Assembly: GCA_911728455.2 (NCBI GenBank)
Contig: OU452227.1
Span: 11,069,110 to 11,133,109, forward strand
Reading direction: 5' to 3'
Origin: Marthasterias glacialis
Taxonomy: Eukaryota > Echinodermata > Asteroidea > Forcipulatida > Asteriidae
DNA: 64,000 nucleotides
The position numbers and the translations under genes were made by a program. The notes below the pieces were generated by a model that searched no databases, was not told the DNA's origin, and saw only the letters and a list, made by a program, of their open reading frames with translations. How positions within the stretch are numbered: position 1 is the first letter of the stretch; each line of letters starts with the position of its first letter. Positions 23,801 through 38,800 of the stretch are shown one piece after another.

Positions 23801-26800
23801 GAATGGAGAAATTGACTTGATTTTGTTGTAATTTTAAATTTCCCCTCTGCTTTTGAAGTTTGCCAACAAGAATCCAAGCATCCACACTTTGACATCTTTA
23901 TGATTATGAGCCATTCTGATAAAGCAGCACCAGAATAAAAACTGCTTTGCGTGAAGACCTAGACCTGTTGACCCCTTGCACCAATGCCACACACAGCTAC
24001 TGTCTGCCACACTCTCCATTTTGGACATCAAATTGCATATAAAACTTACGGGTGTAAACACCGCATCACCAAACATGTGCACTTCATTGTAAAGACTAAT
24101 CTGAGCAACTGGTTATGGTCGTTTACACCACCGCAGCTATGGCCGCCGTACGCGCACGTCCACGCACACGCATTGTGAATCCTCCATGTTGATTGGATAT
24201 GCTGACGCGCTATTGTCGAGTTGCGCAAGCATATGGCGGCCATAGCTGTGGTGTAAACCACCATGTGAACGAGCTGCTCAGATTAGTGTATAATAACACA
24301 GAGACATTGACTCCCACAAATGATGCAACCAAGATTATTGTGATGATGACGTCAGGTGAATTACCTTGTATCCCTGCAGTCCTCCATTCTGTGACTCTAT
24401 TGATAGAGCATCCCATGTGACCATCAGTGATGATGGTCCTGTTGCTGATGTGGCAACATTACTTGGAGCTGCTGAGGGAACTGTAAGAGGAGGTTGGGTA
24501 AAAACACAATTTAAAAAAAAAAAATTCAAGCTTTTAAAAGCAAAGTTATTCTTTTAAAAAAGGTTCATGAGTGCACTTTTTTTGAAAAGGCTGACATTTG
24601 TTTTCATGCTTTTAACCAGCTTTTTTGGTGACTTTTTGTGAACACTTACTTGCAACTCCAACATAATCAGTAACCGGCAGACTGTACGGCCCTGGTCCCT
24701 TGTCATTGTAGGCTCTAAGTTTGAATTCATAGTCCTGGTATCGGACTAGATTGGTCAGGACAAACTCCAGCTGGTTGGGGTCGGTCGTCACTCTCTCTAA
24801 GGGGACAGCGTCGTCATTCTGCAGCTCCTTGTAGAAGATGAGGTAGCCTTTCAGAGGGCCGTTATGAGTGTGGCTCGGTGGGGCCTGTAGAAATTAACAC
24901 GGGATAATTGATTTACCCTCATAAGAGATTTTGAATTTCCATGTTATCTTTGTTGAAGATAGAGTTACTTTCCAGAGCATATCTTGACAAATCAAAGGTT
25001 TGGAATAAAAAATAAAAAAAACTTGAACCTGGACACTTACCGTCCAAGACACCATGACAGACGTTGGGGTAACTGGAATCACTTCTTGAATGGATGGTTG
25101 CCCATCAGGAACTGGAATCATAGAACAAAGACAAGATTTAATTTCTTGTAACTAATAGAAAAAAAGCTGAGACAAAAAGAAAAACGGCTTCAAAACGGTT
25201 CTACCCATGCACAAGGTTGTGTATTGGGCCGATACCCCCGAATTGTGAGCCAATACCCACGAATTGAAGCAGATACGCAATTATTAGTTTTTTCTAATCC
25301 TCAATATTGCACAGTAGGGCTTTTAAAACCAAACATAAACCTCAAGTAAAAAATATTCAAAGGATCTCATTTCAATTCAACCTGTTTATTTTTTACCGTT
25401 TATCTTGCAAAATTTGAGTGAAGAATTCCCCCCAGTTTTGAAAAAAACCTGGGGAAAAACCCTGCAATCCACCCAAAACAAATACTGTCTCAAATCAACT
25501 CACAGACTGTGCCCATTGAGATGGACACATGACTGAAAATAGACAACTGGCAAAGGGGCAGGGGAGCATGGGAGATGGGGAGGGAAGGGGGGTTGGTTGA
25601 GGGGAGGGGGATGGTGGAGGGGAATATATCGATCGCGATTGAGGCCAAGATCTAAAGAAAACTGACAATAAAGGCATAAAGAATGGGTGGAAATGGAATT
25701 TGTTTGAAGAACAAGTTGACAAAATTCCTCTTGCTGAATATTTGACCAGCCTGGTGTGGTGATATGGCGTATCTGTTTGCTCGAAGGGGAATGGGGGGAG
25801 GAGAGACACATGAAAAAGGGTATTATTAACTTTACCATCTTGCTCAGTAGATATCTTGATGGATTCGTCGCTGTAGTCGCTAGGTCCAACATCATTATGT
25901 GCTCTAAGGCGGAACTGGTACTCGGTGTACGGTGATAATCTGTACAGCACAGACGAGTGAAAAAGGTTTAATGGAACTTCATACTAACTCCCCTGGTGTC
26001 ATGACTAGATACTGTCCCAAGTCCTCCAAAGTGTTCCACTCTATGGTTACATAACACCTTTGTGTTTGGACTCTGATAAAATTGCTACATGCCTGGCCTC
26101 ATTGCTAAGAAGGGGGTACAGCACCACATCCATTAAATTCAAACCAAAGGAATTGGCAGTAGTTAGGAGTAAAGGGAATGTACATTGTCGGGTTTTTCGG
26201 AAAATCAAATTCGGTTCCATGCTCTAGTTTCCAAATAATACACCACACAATCAACTCTGTGAAAATTGCTTCAAATTATGGGATTCCAGTTTTAGGAAAA
26301 ACAAGGAAAAGTAAATGTTCTGTCAGAGATTTTCTTCAAATTTCTACAGATGCCTTATCAGAAAAGAGTAAAAGTCTCAGCTGTCTTTTCCCCCCTAATC
26401 TATTCAATGTTGCAATACAACTGTTGAGTTTACCCTTTTTTGTGGGACCGCCTTATGGAAATACTTTGTTTGACAAAATTGAGGATTCCTTGGGAATAGA
26501 CTGGTCCTTTTCTGTATTTACACTGTATTTAACCTCTGGGCACTGGTATGCTGGGCACCAGACCCACGACATTCATCACTTCAAGATATACTGTACTCAC
26601 TTATCCACAACATAGGATATGACATCCGGATCCACATCTGTGGCGTAATCTTCAAAGCCAGCATCGCCCTCTTTGACCTGGATGCTGTAAGACCGTAGAG
26701 GGCCGTTACCGTCTGATCCGGGCGTCCATGAGATACGAGCCTCTCGGCTTTGGATGTGATCCACGTTAGGCTGGGATGGTGCAGTTGGAATGGCTGATGG

Positions 26801-29800
26801 TCAAACCAAACATGGGAAAAGCAAATTACAAATATGTCTCTATACAGCCTGGCATATAGTTCAGATGAATTACTTCACGATGTCCTATCATACATAATGC
26901 GTTCAGTTGAGAGTTTTAAGCTTAAAGACAAATCTTAAGAAAATTAGGAAGGTGGGCCAGTGGCTTGGTTTAAATCAGGACCCAATTTTGTAAAGCAATT
27001 AAGTAGACAACACTGCTTACAAAATTTCTTTGCTAAGCAAAAAATGAGTAGGGCACCAGTGGTAACAATGTCAACTGTATGGAATGTTGGCTGGCAACCT
27101 GTTCCTGCTAAGCAAGATTTGTCTGTGCTAAGCAGCTTTATAAAATTGGGCCCAGATCTGAATCCCTTCATCAGGAACTTACTCCTATCATTGGTGGTGA
27201 ACACGAGGGCTGTGGCATCCTCGCCCCAACCGAGCCTGGTCTTAGCCGTGACGTTGAAGGTGTAGAACATGTTTGCTAAGAGGTTTGATACGCTGAAGTC
27301 TTGGTCCATTCCTACCTCATAGACCATGCTAAAGCTCTCTGGGTATCCTCTCTCTAAGTAACTCACCTGGAGCAAAACAAACAGACATTAATAAATACCT
27401 TGGAGAGTTTAGGCATTCTGATTGGTGGAAACATGATCACATGGTAGTGTTTCACCAGTCTTAAATCACTGATAAAGATATAGTAGAACTTGTTGAAGAC
27501 CGGTTGGCTAAAGCGCGTTCGGCGTTCATAGCCATACGCATGTTGGCTTGCAAGCTTAATTAGGCGCTAATGACGCAACACCAATCAATACATACTGGTA
27601 CTCAATGTGAAATCTATTAGTTCGCGTGCGATTTGTCCCCTAAAGAAATGGAGCCTCATGGCAGGAATTAAAAATGTACAAAACAGAAAAGTTTGACAGA
27701 TTCTTATATTATCATGCTTTTCAACTGGTGACTTGGTCTTAAAAGGCAGTTTGAAATTAGATGGTTCGAATTGATGCAACTAAGATTTTATGTTGGACCA
27801 TCTTTTATAAAACAAATCTACAAATCTTCTATTTGTGACTTAAGTTCTCAACCGTTTCAACAGTCCGTCTTCTAAACCACTTTACATTTTCTATAGGTAT
27901 TACCATGGGATGTGTTAAAACAGTTTATCATCGGTTGTCCCTGTCAACCGTCTGTTTGGACGCACTACACGCTTTTCTGTCCCCTCCCATCCTTACACTG
28001 TAACGGTTCCCAAATGCAATCCGAAGATGTACTCTACAAGTTTTTTTTTTCCCACACAGTGCTTCAATGCGGAACTTCTTTGCCTATATCCTGTTTCCCT
28101 GCAGGCTATAATCTTACTCAATTTAACCAGAATGTAAACAGTTTTCTTTTGCCTTAATTTTTCTGCTTTCTTTCTCTTTTCCTTGTAGCCCTCACCTAGA
28201 GTGGCCTTAAGCCTTGTGATGGGCGACTTACATTAAATTTTTTTTTTTTTAATTTGCAATTCGAGGAAAACAAACATTTGGTGTACTAACCCGGTAGCTC
28301 TCTATGACTCCATTGGGCTGCATTGGAGGCTGCCATGTGATCATCACGGACGTGTCAGTTACCTCTGGAAACAGGATACCGGTGGGTGGTCCCGGAACTG
28401 TAAATAGGAATTATAGCATGATACTGTCAAATATCTTTGTACCATGTAAGTTATGTGCAAATCTGTTAGCATTGATATTTTCAATCTCGCCAATGTTGTG
28501 CACACCCTTTTACCATTTCATTACCGAATTGTTTGGACATAAACAACCACTGGTGACCGCATTGTTTGACCACTCAAACTGAAGCACACACTCTTACACG
28601 ACAGAAGGCTGGTGTTCAAAGGCCATTTTTACAAACTCAGTGATCACATTGAAGATGTTGTTCAACAGCAAAATAAGTAAAACAATTTGTTTTAGGTGTT
28701 GAATTCCCTTTCATATAATCCAGAAAACATTGAGATCGGCAAATAAATGTCCAAATTCTTGGTCTTTGTTTTCAAAGTGTGATCTGAAAAGTCAAACACT
28801 TTTATTTTTACACAACCATAGAGTGCTGCGTAGGTGTTTGGCATTTCAGATCTTTCCACTGCAATTTAAAGGGACTGTATAATAGCAAACCTTATTTTAT
28901 GTCACCATCATCGGAAAGATCTGATCTTTCTCTTTCCAACTGCAAGCTTGGGTATAGAAGATGAACATGGACAAAACTACAGCTTTATAACAAATGGCCT
29001 TTGTGCTCAGAGCTGAATGCTTTTTTATGTGTAAGCTTGGACGACAAAAGTTCCGATGGTAAAGAAGAGGAGGTATGAGTGCAGCCGACTATTGTCGCCT
29101 TGGGTAAGAAAAGGGTTAGAGACCATTAAGAGCATATTAAGAGTTTTTTATCCTCCCTAACATCCCGATATCAAGGGTTTCACTTGATGAAACCTACCAG
29201 ATTCTTGAGTCTGCACAATCACTGCCTGGCTGGATGCACCATCTCCCATGCGGGTATACGCTAGTACAGTCAGAGTATAACTTGTGTACCCACGCAGCTC
29301 GGTCACCATGCCAGTTGATGCGTCTTCCCCAGGCACGTCCAGGAACTGTTGGTCTGTGCCCAAGTCACTCTGTTGGTACAGCACCTGCACAATGGGAAAT
29401 GAAGACAAATATTTGTTCATGTCAGGAGTGGGTTATCAACATCAATGGTGATTGGTATTTGGCATAGTTGGATCATTCAAATTGTAAAACTAACCTGCAG
29501 AATTTTCCCATCAAACAAATACAGGCCTGGAGTTACATGCAGGCCATGGAGACCACAGAAGCCCTGGGCATTTCTCTGTTGCCCTGGCCTTGGACTAGGT
29601 GCCCCCTTCAAAAGTTTCTCATAGACTTTAATGATGGATGGAATGGAAGTGCCTTTTGCAAAATGAAAATGGCCTTGCCCCTTCAAAGATGAAACTCCAG
29701 GCCTGCAAGTACTCCCATATTTTATTTATTTATTTATTATTTTTTTTAATTAGCATAAAACTGTCACTTGTTCTATTAAATTTGTTTATTCAGTCAGATA

Positions 29801-32800
29801 TTGACAAGTATTTTTCTCACCTTGCACGCAAAACAAATAATATAGCGTTCTAACAGTCTTTTTTGCGCCCCCCCACCCAAATCCAAGAATTATGTCTACA
29901 TAAGAATGTGCCATTGAAACCCCTCCCCCCTCCACCCTCTACAAGCAGCATGTCTACATGTTGACATAACAATACAGCAATTTTACCAAACAAGAAACTG
30001 AGAGCATTACCTTGTATCCAAGAATGGCTCCATTTTGATCAATCTTAGGCACTGGTCCCCACGTTACTGTAATGGTTGTAGCACCGGTGGCCTGTGCAGC
30101 AACGTTTATCGGTCCAGAACTAGGCACTGTTTGGAGTAGGGGAAAAAAAGTAGAAAGGGATCAAGCAGAATTAGACGCTGCTGTTGCAAACAAAACTACA
30201 CTGTAAGTTTCGTTAAATTGTTAGTTCTGTGGCTGAGGCCCATTCAAGTTTTGTGTCCTCAGGAAACCATACGTTGCTTCTCTTCACCCAGACGTATAAA
30301 TGTGGACCTGTAAGGACTGATACGGTTCCGCGTTGGTTGACCTCCTTAGTGATATTGGCAACATAGAATATTTGGTGGCGCAATCACTATAGATTGTTAT
30401 CTGGAAAATTACCCATTTACTTCTGCTCCCACCTTGTGTCTCTAATCTATCCCAGTGTTCCTAGATAAGAAATCATTTGGTGATGGCTTCCAAGATGACA
30501 CTCAAATGGGATATGCTTCAACATTTAAACTATATCAAATGGGGTATACTTCCACAATGGAACTATTTCAAATGGGGTATACTTCCACAATGAAACTATC
30601 TCCAATGGGGTATACTTCCACAATGAAACTATATCCAATGGGGTATACTTCCACTACAAAACTATTTTAAATGGGGTATACTTCCTTCCAAAATGAAACT
30701 ATCTCAAAAGGGGTATGCTTCAACAATGAAACTATCTCCAATAGGGTATACTTCCAAACTGATTAACACCCTATCCTCCCACAGTGGAAATCGATGACCC
30801 CAAAAAATAGGAAGCTCAAGAAGTGGAAATAATTAAGCCCCCTCTCACGGTCAATTACCTGTATCGCTAGTTCTCACAACAAGTGCGTTACTGACTGGTC
30901 CCGTGCCCTCCTCGTTTTGGGCCTCAATCTGCACTGAATATTCAGTCCACTCCTGGAGACCAGTGATGACGTACTCTCCAGCGTAGGGGTCCTGGTAGTA
31001 ATAGCTCCCTGAAGGGGGGTCAGGGGTCATTAAATTGACCTCAGTCCAGGATATGATGTAGCCGAGGGGTTCCCCACTCCATTGGCTGTCGAGCAGTGGC
31101 TGCAGGGAAACAAATACAAGATTCAAATTACAAGATTCAAATTAGACAGTAAGAAATAAAGTTTCTTTCCCCGAAATGTTTTCTGGTTTATGTCCAATGC
31201 TTAACAGTTACCATCCCAAATCCTTCTGTATCTCTTTGTCAAAATGAAGGATTCAGAAGAACTCAGCTGCTTAAGTACAAAAACTAACTATGCTCAGCAG
31301 AATAAGGTTGCCAGCCAAAATGCCATGTAACATGTACCATTTGTGACTGTGGTTTCTTTCAAATTTCTTATGCCCAAATAACAAGTGCTTATCACCCGGT
31401 CAAGGCGTTCCAATCTTATCTAAGTCCAAATATGTGAAGTGACATAGGAGTGGAGGATATTGGAGGATTGAGGTCACCTGTAGGCAAGTGGGCTTAAAGG
31501 GGTTAAGGATTAAAGGCAAAATACAGCATCAGCGAAGGTGACCGGATACTTTGCTCATATGAAGTTTCAATCACATTTGCTGAAGATGTATTCTGCATGT
31601 GGGTGGGCTAGGAGAATGCAACTAGTTCTAGGAAGTTGGGCCCAGAAAGACACCACAGAGATAACGTCAACATCATCGCCCATACAGCTGCTCAGTACAA
31701 GATGTTGCTCAGGAAATTTATCTACTAAGCGGAAATTTGCAGAGTACCCGCCACAAACAATATACATCCCAAGGTATTTTTATGGTGATCTACTCTTGCT
31801 AAGCAGTTCATTTTTGAGCTAAGTGAGCAGCTCTATGAGGTCGGTCTTTGGAGCTTACCACCCAGCGCACTCTCAGAGTAGTCTCACTTGTGGCACGTAC
31901 TGTCACCTCACGTGGGGCGATTTCCGGAACTGAAAACAAAACAGCAATATTGTCAATAACAGTTGAGGTGGTGTTTAGAAAAAATACTCAAGGGGTATAT
32001 CAGAATATTTTTAAGGTAGATGAATCACTGTGGACGTTCACTGTATCAAAAATGTTTTGTTTTTTTATTGCTCATTGAGGTTTTTCATTGACCATGTTGG
32101 CTACCCCAACTTCCTTGAGTAATTTGCTAGGGTTGATTCTCACTCCAACAAAATCAGACGTCTTATTGTATGTGCAATTGAACCCCAAAAAGTTGAATTC
32201 CGATTATGGTGGTATGCCTGATCCAACATAAAGCATTAATCAGTTTACAAGAGCAGTCCTCAGTCCAACAGAATCAAACAAATCAAGCTGTTGGAATTTG
32301 GAGGGTTGGGGATGGTTAGGGTTAAGGTTCCTTGATGCTGTTCTTGTTATTGATTCTTTAGTAGGAATAATCATATTTGAGATGGTAACATTTAATCATA
32401 CTAGACAGGGCAAAACTCAATCGTATTTCTATTGAATGTACTGTTGAGCCAATTCACCTGACGTCCTCATCACAACAATCTTGGTCGCGCCATTTTAGGG
32501 GTCTATGTCCACATGTGTCATACAATGTAGTGCGCATTTTGGGGACACGCCGTTTAAACCCTTACCATAATTTTACGTGCAATTTGACGCCCAAAATGGT
32601 GATTGTGACAGACAATAGTAACGTCTGACGCTGGTGTAAGGGTCAGTTGAATAAAAGGAGAAGGGGTCAACACACTTTAAATCAGAGAGGGAGAATTTTA
32701 AAACTAACTGTCTTGCTCGGTCTGTATCTGCTTGGTGCTTTCACTCGCTGGACTTTTCCCGACAACGTTCTCCGCCTGGAGCCTGAAACTGTAGTCCATG

Positions 32801-35800
32801 TACGGGATGAGCCCGGGTACTGTAAAGCCATCTGCATCTGGGTCATGGTGGTTGTAGATAACCAGCCAGTCTTGGCTGGTGCCCACCATCGCCTCGACAA
32901 TCCACGTGGAGATGCTGGTGTGACCGGCAAACCCTGGAGTGAACTTGAGATCCACACTGCGGGACTTGATGTTGGAGATGGTCAGCCTGGTGGGTGGGTT
33001 GGGTAGCACTGTGGAGAGAGAGACAAACAAAACAAGTCTGTGAGGTTAAACACACCCTCTTGTCTACTATTTTATGACAAATATTTATCGCTCAAGAATC
33101 TTTTCTCACACAAAGTGATTAGATAGCATGGTGGAAAAAAAGGCTTCTTGCTTTTCCATGTGTTGCTCCGATTGTATTGTTGTAAGAGTGGCATGGGTGG
33201 CAAATGCGTAAAGCCGTTGCCTCTCACGAGTGTGGCCCTGGTTCGATTCCCGGCTAGGGCTTTATAAGAGTAGAGTTGTGCGTTGGTTCTCTCCTGTACC
33301 TCGAGGGTTTTTCTCCGGTTTTTCTTCTCTCTGGAAAAATATAGTACGTTCAATCCCGGGCTGTGTTCCATGGTCATATATGGGTCGATGTGGCTGGCTG
33401 CCAAAGGCACCCCTGCATGCCTGCTGCTTGTACATGTTGTAGCTGCTTCCTTCGCAATTCAACTTCTCAGCTGCGATTAAGGATGATCAACCTCCCAAAC
33501 TGTCAACTATTATTATGGGAGTATGGGTCTATGGGAGTGAAGATATTTGATTTCCAAAGAAGACGGCAAAAAAGAGAACAAAATGCAAAGGAACTGGGAA
33601 CTGTTGACCTGTTTTTCCTGGTCTAACCTTTTTGATACTCCAGAAGAAAACACAATTCCAATGGACAGGCTTTTTCAAAAAACATACAATGTATGGAAAC
33701 AAGACTTACATGGTGGTACGCCTGAGCTGAAGACCAGTTCCGTTGGTGGGCCTGCTCCCACTGATGTCAACGCCCACATTATTAATCTGTACATGGTCGT
33801 GGCTGTCAGACCAGTTACTGTGTACTGGGTGTCACCGGGCTGCAATTCGATTGGTGCAGCCGAGCTGTCAGATATGTTATACTCCTCCCACTGGATTTCA
33901 TAGCCTGAAATTATGAATAATAATTCATTACTTAAAAAATCCTCATTTAAAAAATTTTTTTTTTAGAGATATTGCTACTGGGCCAGCGTTGCTCCAATAC
34001 TTTTCCTCAAGATTTACAAAATCATTTTACAAACTACTGTCTACCAAGTTCCAAATTGTTAATGGCCTCACAATTTGACCCGAGCACAGTCTTTCTCAAA
34101 GGTTAAAAGACTTTTAGCCTTTGAGAAAGACTGTGCTCGGGTCGAAATGTGAGGCCCTTAACAATTGTTTTCATTTATGCAACAGGTCCTTTTGGTTGGT
34201 AAGCAGTTTGCAACAGCTAACTTTATCTTTTAGTTCCAAAACAGGTTTCAAAACATTGCCCGTCAGAATTGCAACATTAAGTTTCTATTCTGCAGATTTA
34301 TTCAAAAACAAAATTGAGCTGATCCCTTAAGTTGAAGAGTCCAGACATTCTCATATTATATAAAATGCACACTAAAAATTACTGTAGCCTTTGCTCAAGC
34401 AGTTTTGCAGTTTTCATGGTAGCTGTACCTGTAAGAATGCCATTGGTTTCAGCAGGCTCTGTCCATACCACCTTCAGAGATGTGTCTAAAACATCCCTTA
34501 ATGTGAGACTTCCCATGGGACCGGGAGCTGAAGAGAAAGAAACAAAGATGGAAACATGAAAAAAAAAGTTCATCTACAATGGTTGGGAAAAACTCAGAAG
34601 ATTACATATCTCGGCACAGGATACAAATGTTTGACTAAGCAAAATAAACGAATAACAAATGAATAAATAAATGAATAAGTGAAATGATTTGCACATGTAA
34701 AAAAAGTAACATCTTTGGAGTACATCTGTCACTACTTGTCTATCCAAAGGTGTCTACAGGAATAACAAATTACAAGCAAAAGCATACATATTATCCTTTA
34801 ACTTAATGGAAATTTACATGTCCATTTTTAAAGTCAACAATTCTTTTGTAGAACTTTTATTTGCAATTTCTAAACAAAATAGTAACTTTTTACGAAATAC
34901 TGTAAACAATAGGAAACTATAACTAGTAAACTAGTAAACTTGCAGGTACAACCATGTATACATCTCTTTTGGGAGGAGTGGTGGCTCTGAAAAGAACCGG
35001 TGTGGTCTCAACGTTTCAAACAGTATACTCTACTCGTCTTCAGGAGAACAGTATACTCTGCTCATCTCATGAAGAAGAGCAGAATATACTGAATAAAACG
35101 TCAAGACCACACCGGCTCTTTTCAGGGCCACCACTCCTCCCCAAAAGAGATTTATACATAGTTGTATTACTAGTTTACTAGTTATAGTTTCCTATTACCT
35201 TCACACCATGCAAAGCTTCAAACATTAAACTGTAAACTGTAAACAAATTTTGTACTTTCTCACCTATCCCTTTAAAAAACAAACGGGGATAAATTTAAAA
35301 AAAATGAGAAAACTCACTGTCTTCTTGTGTCCTGAGATTGACTGTTGGGCTTGGTGGGCCATCCCCTGGTCCAGTGTAGCACAACACGCTGGCCATGTAT
35401 TCAGTGTATTTCTTCAGACCGGTGATGGAACCCTCTTGGATGGTGTTGGATGGGTCAGGCGCTAATCTTACTTCTATCTTGGAATTCTCTTGCCCTGCTT
35501 CCCAGGCATGCAACTAATGACAGAAAGAAAAGATCACAGAAAGTTAACTTTTATCAAGAAAAATGCTCACATCCATTTGAAAAAGATTAAAATCTGAGAC
35601 ACTTTTCTTCAAAAAATAAAACCTTTTTCTGGGGATCTGTGAAGTTTATTTAGAATCTTACTATGTTAAAGACTTAAACCCTAAACTTTTAGTTATTAAT
35701 TTTGATTAAACTGGGCCCAATTTCACAGAGCTGCTTAGGCACAAAATTAAGCTAAGCACAAAACAATTTAGCTTGCCACTAAAAAGTTACCAGCCAAAAT

Positions 35801-38800
35801 ACCACATCATTCCTACCAATACCATTTGTGACTGGTTTCCTGCTAACTTTTGCTTCGCTGAATGTCTTCAGCAACATTTTCTGCTAAAGCAGCACTAATA
35901 AAAACTGGGCCCCGATTACAATTTCTTTACAATGAATTTTGTTGCTATGCATCTTGAAAACTTAAAGACTGACAAAAGTTGTAAAGTTCTGAAACCCAAT
36001 TAATATCATTTATCTCTTTATTTCTGTTTCAGTCTATAATCTTGAGATTAGATAACCCCAACCAAAACAGTCCCATAACCAGCCTTGGTTCAAGACAGAT
36101 TCTTTGTGCTCACCTTATAACCTTGGTTGATTCCGTTAATACTTTGTGGATCTGGTGCTTCCCAGCGGAAATGAATGGCCGTTGAGCTGATCACATTTAT
36201 ATGTACATTTTGAGGAGCTTCATTGGGCACTGGCAATTAAACAGCATTTGATGGGTATTAGCAAAACTTGCAAGGTAAACTTATTTTGTTTTAAGATACC
36301 TCATACATATTCATGATCAAGAGTCAAATTCTCACTGGTCCATTCAACATCACGTGCCAGACGCTATTTTTGCTGTTCACCAAGTGCCCATGCCGTATTC
36401 ACACACATGGTAAATACACTATCGCTTGTGCAACAGTCTACTACGCACAGGCTTTACAAAGCAATCATGGAATGTCGCACAGGTGTAGTACACGCATGCA
36501 AACATCGCCCTCACTCTAGCTACACATACACATGAAAAAATGGTGGCGCACGTAAAAGTCTATCCACATTTTCCCGAGCACAATGATGCCTAACTAGAGA
36601 AGTATGAGGTATCATATAATCAAAATGAAATAATTTATATCCGGTGGACATTTCCGGTGGATATTAGCTCCCCTCGTTATTGGAAGTTAACAAACTAGTT
36701 CCCTCGGCCGTGTTATATTTGTATATTAACCCTTACAGTCCCAATTCCTTCTAAATCCTATTGCCAAAGTGAAGGAATTCGAGGGAGTTGGGTCCTCAGG
36801 CCCAAACAACCAGTGCTTATCACAGGAGCAAGCATTCCAAGAATGTCTAAGTCTGAACAATTTGGTGTGGTGTTACATAGGAAAAGAGGATGTTGGAGGA
36901 ATTGGGCCACACACTAGCCAAACTGCCTAGTCTGTAAGGGTTAAAGCACAGAAATGGCTTTATTTAAACAAATATATCTTGCATGCTGATGATATCTTGC
37001 ATGCTGATCCCAGGTTAAAACATGCTGATGATTTCTTTTATAGGTAAAAACAAAAATAAGTATCTCATAAAAATACATTGTACACCAAAAATGTAAACAA
37101 GTGGTTTTGAGCAACACAGATGAATCGAGAGCGACCACCGTTTTTAACCATTGCTGAGATGCCACTACGCATGTATACACATTAATATTATTCTTCAAAG
37201 ACATGTGTGATGCATCTTATAAAATGAACCCTGGGCACAGTGCATGGTATGGTACCAACCCAGTGATCGGTCGCTCCGATCTGTCTTTGATATTAAAACA
37301 TACCTCCTTCCATGGTGCGTTGCTTGACTGAGGGACTGAACACCCCGACACCTGCCCCATTGTAAGCAGCCACTTGGATCTCATACCGCGCCCACGTGAT
37401 GAGTTCAATCAGAGTGAACGAGGTCTGGCGGACGCTGGTGATGTTTTTAACTGTGAAGGGCATAGAGACATATCCACTCAGCCGGTAGCGTAGGATGTAG
37501 CCCTGGAGAACGCCGTTCCAACTTTCCTCCGGAGGTTCCTGGATTTTAAAAGCAAATTTGATTTTATGCTGTTATTATTCTTCAAGTATACTGACTCATG
37601 ATTCACAATTGAGATTAACCGTTAGGGGGTTTTCACAATAGGGTTCTCCCCAGGATTTTTCAAAACTTGGTGGGGGGGAGTGCATTCCGAACCAAGATAT
37701 TACAAGCTTTGCCAAAGCACACTAAATTGAAATGAGGTATGTGGAATGTCTTTTACATGCTTATGTTTGGTTTTAAAACTCTACTGTGTAATCTGGAGCA
37801 TTTCAAATGGTTTTAATTTATAATTTTAGAAAATTTGAATTATCTTAGAACAAAATTAAAAAAAATATATATATATTTTTAAAGCTTCACGCTAGCCTTT
37901 TGCATGGGGGAAACCCTGATAAGCAATTGCACAAAATCTTTTCACATACAAGTTCCAAATTCCTTAAAGGGCCTGTTTGCAGACAGGATTACAAATTCAC
38001 ACTGTGGTCACCATAACGAAAGATCTTAAGAATAAACCCTTCCCATGAAATATGCTAATTACATTCACGCATGCGTACAGATATTATTGGTTGGCAAACG
38101 CCATAGAGTTGTGCACTAAGCAGATGCAAAAAAATGTGTATGCGTCACGCAACCATCAGCTCCATATGAAAACACGCAATGTTCCTTCATTTTGTCAACC
38201 AGTAGTGTGGGTGGGCACATGCGATGTGCAATTGACATATTTCATGGGAAGGGTCTATCGACACCAGAATGGATTGGTTGTACTACACATTACCTGCCAT
38301 TCCACAATGATGGACGTGGTAGAGCTTGCACTGGTGTCAATATTATCAGGAGCTTCATCTGGCGCTGTAAAGAAAAAGGGGAAAAAAAAAAAATCATGAT
38401 CATTTTATGACAGATAAAAACCATTTTTACACACATAGCATTTGATAAAGTTTTATTCTAATTAAACCTTAGGATCTGCATTTGTGCATCTACTGAAATA
38501 TTTCTACGGCAGTAAAACAAAAACAAAAACAAAAATCATCGATCTGCTAAAATTACATGCCTTAGTAGTCTATCATACTTTTAAAATCTGCCTTTAGATT
38601 TTGACACAAAAATAAAAAAAAAAAGTGGAAGTTGCAATTCCAGAAATCTGGTTTTCTGAATGATTTTCTTGACACATGGTAAGTGAAACATGAGTAACCA
38701 TGCAGTTGCTCATTAGTTAAGCAAACTTTTTAACAAACTAACTGTGACGGGCAGAAAAACGTGTGTAAAACGTATTTTTTATGCTTCTTTGTTGACTTAA

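Noticed and set aside
26178-26615. 145-codon reading frame on the + strand
   Set aside because: Runs antisense into SDK exon 27, has no recognisable domain and lies otherwise in an intron.
30455-30670. Reading frame with repeated MGYTSTMKL units
   Set aside because: By-product of a 33-bp minisatellite in an intron; no start context, domain or splice support.
32647-33006. 119-codon reading frame on the + strand
   Set aside because: Antisense shadow of SDK exon 20 (FN3-5).
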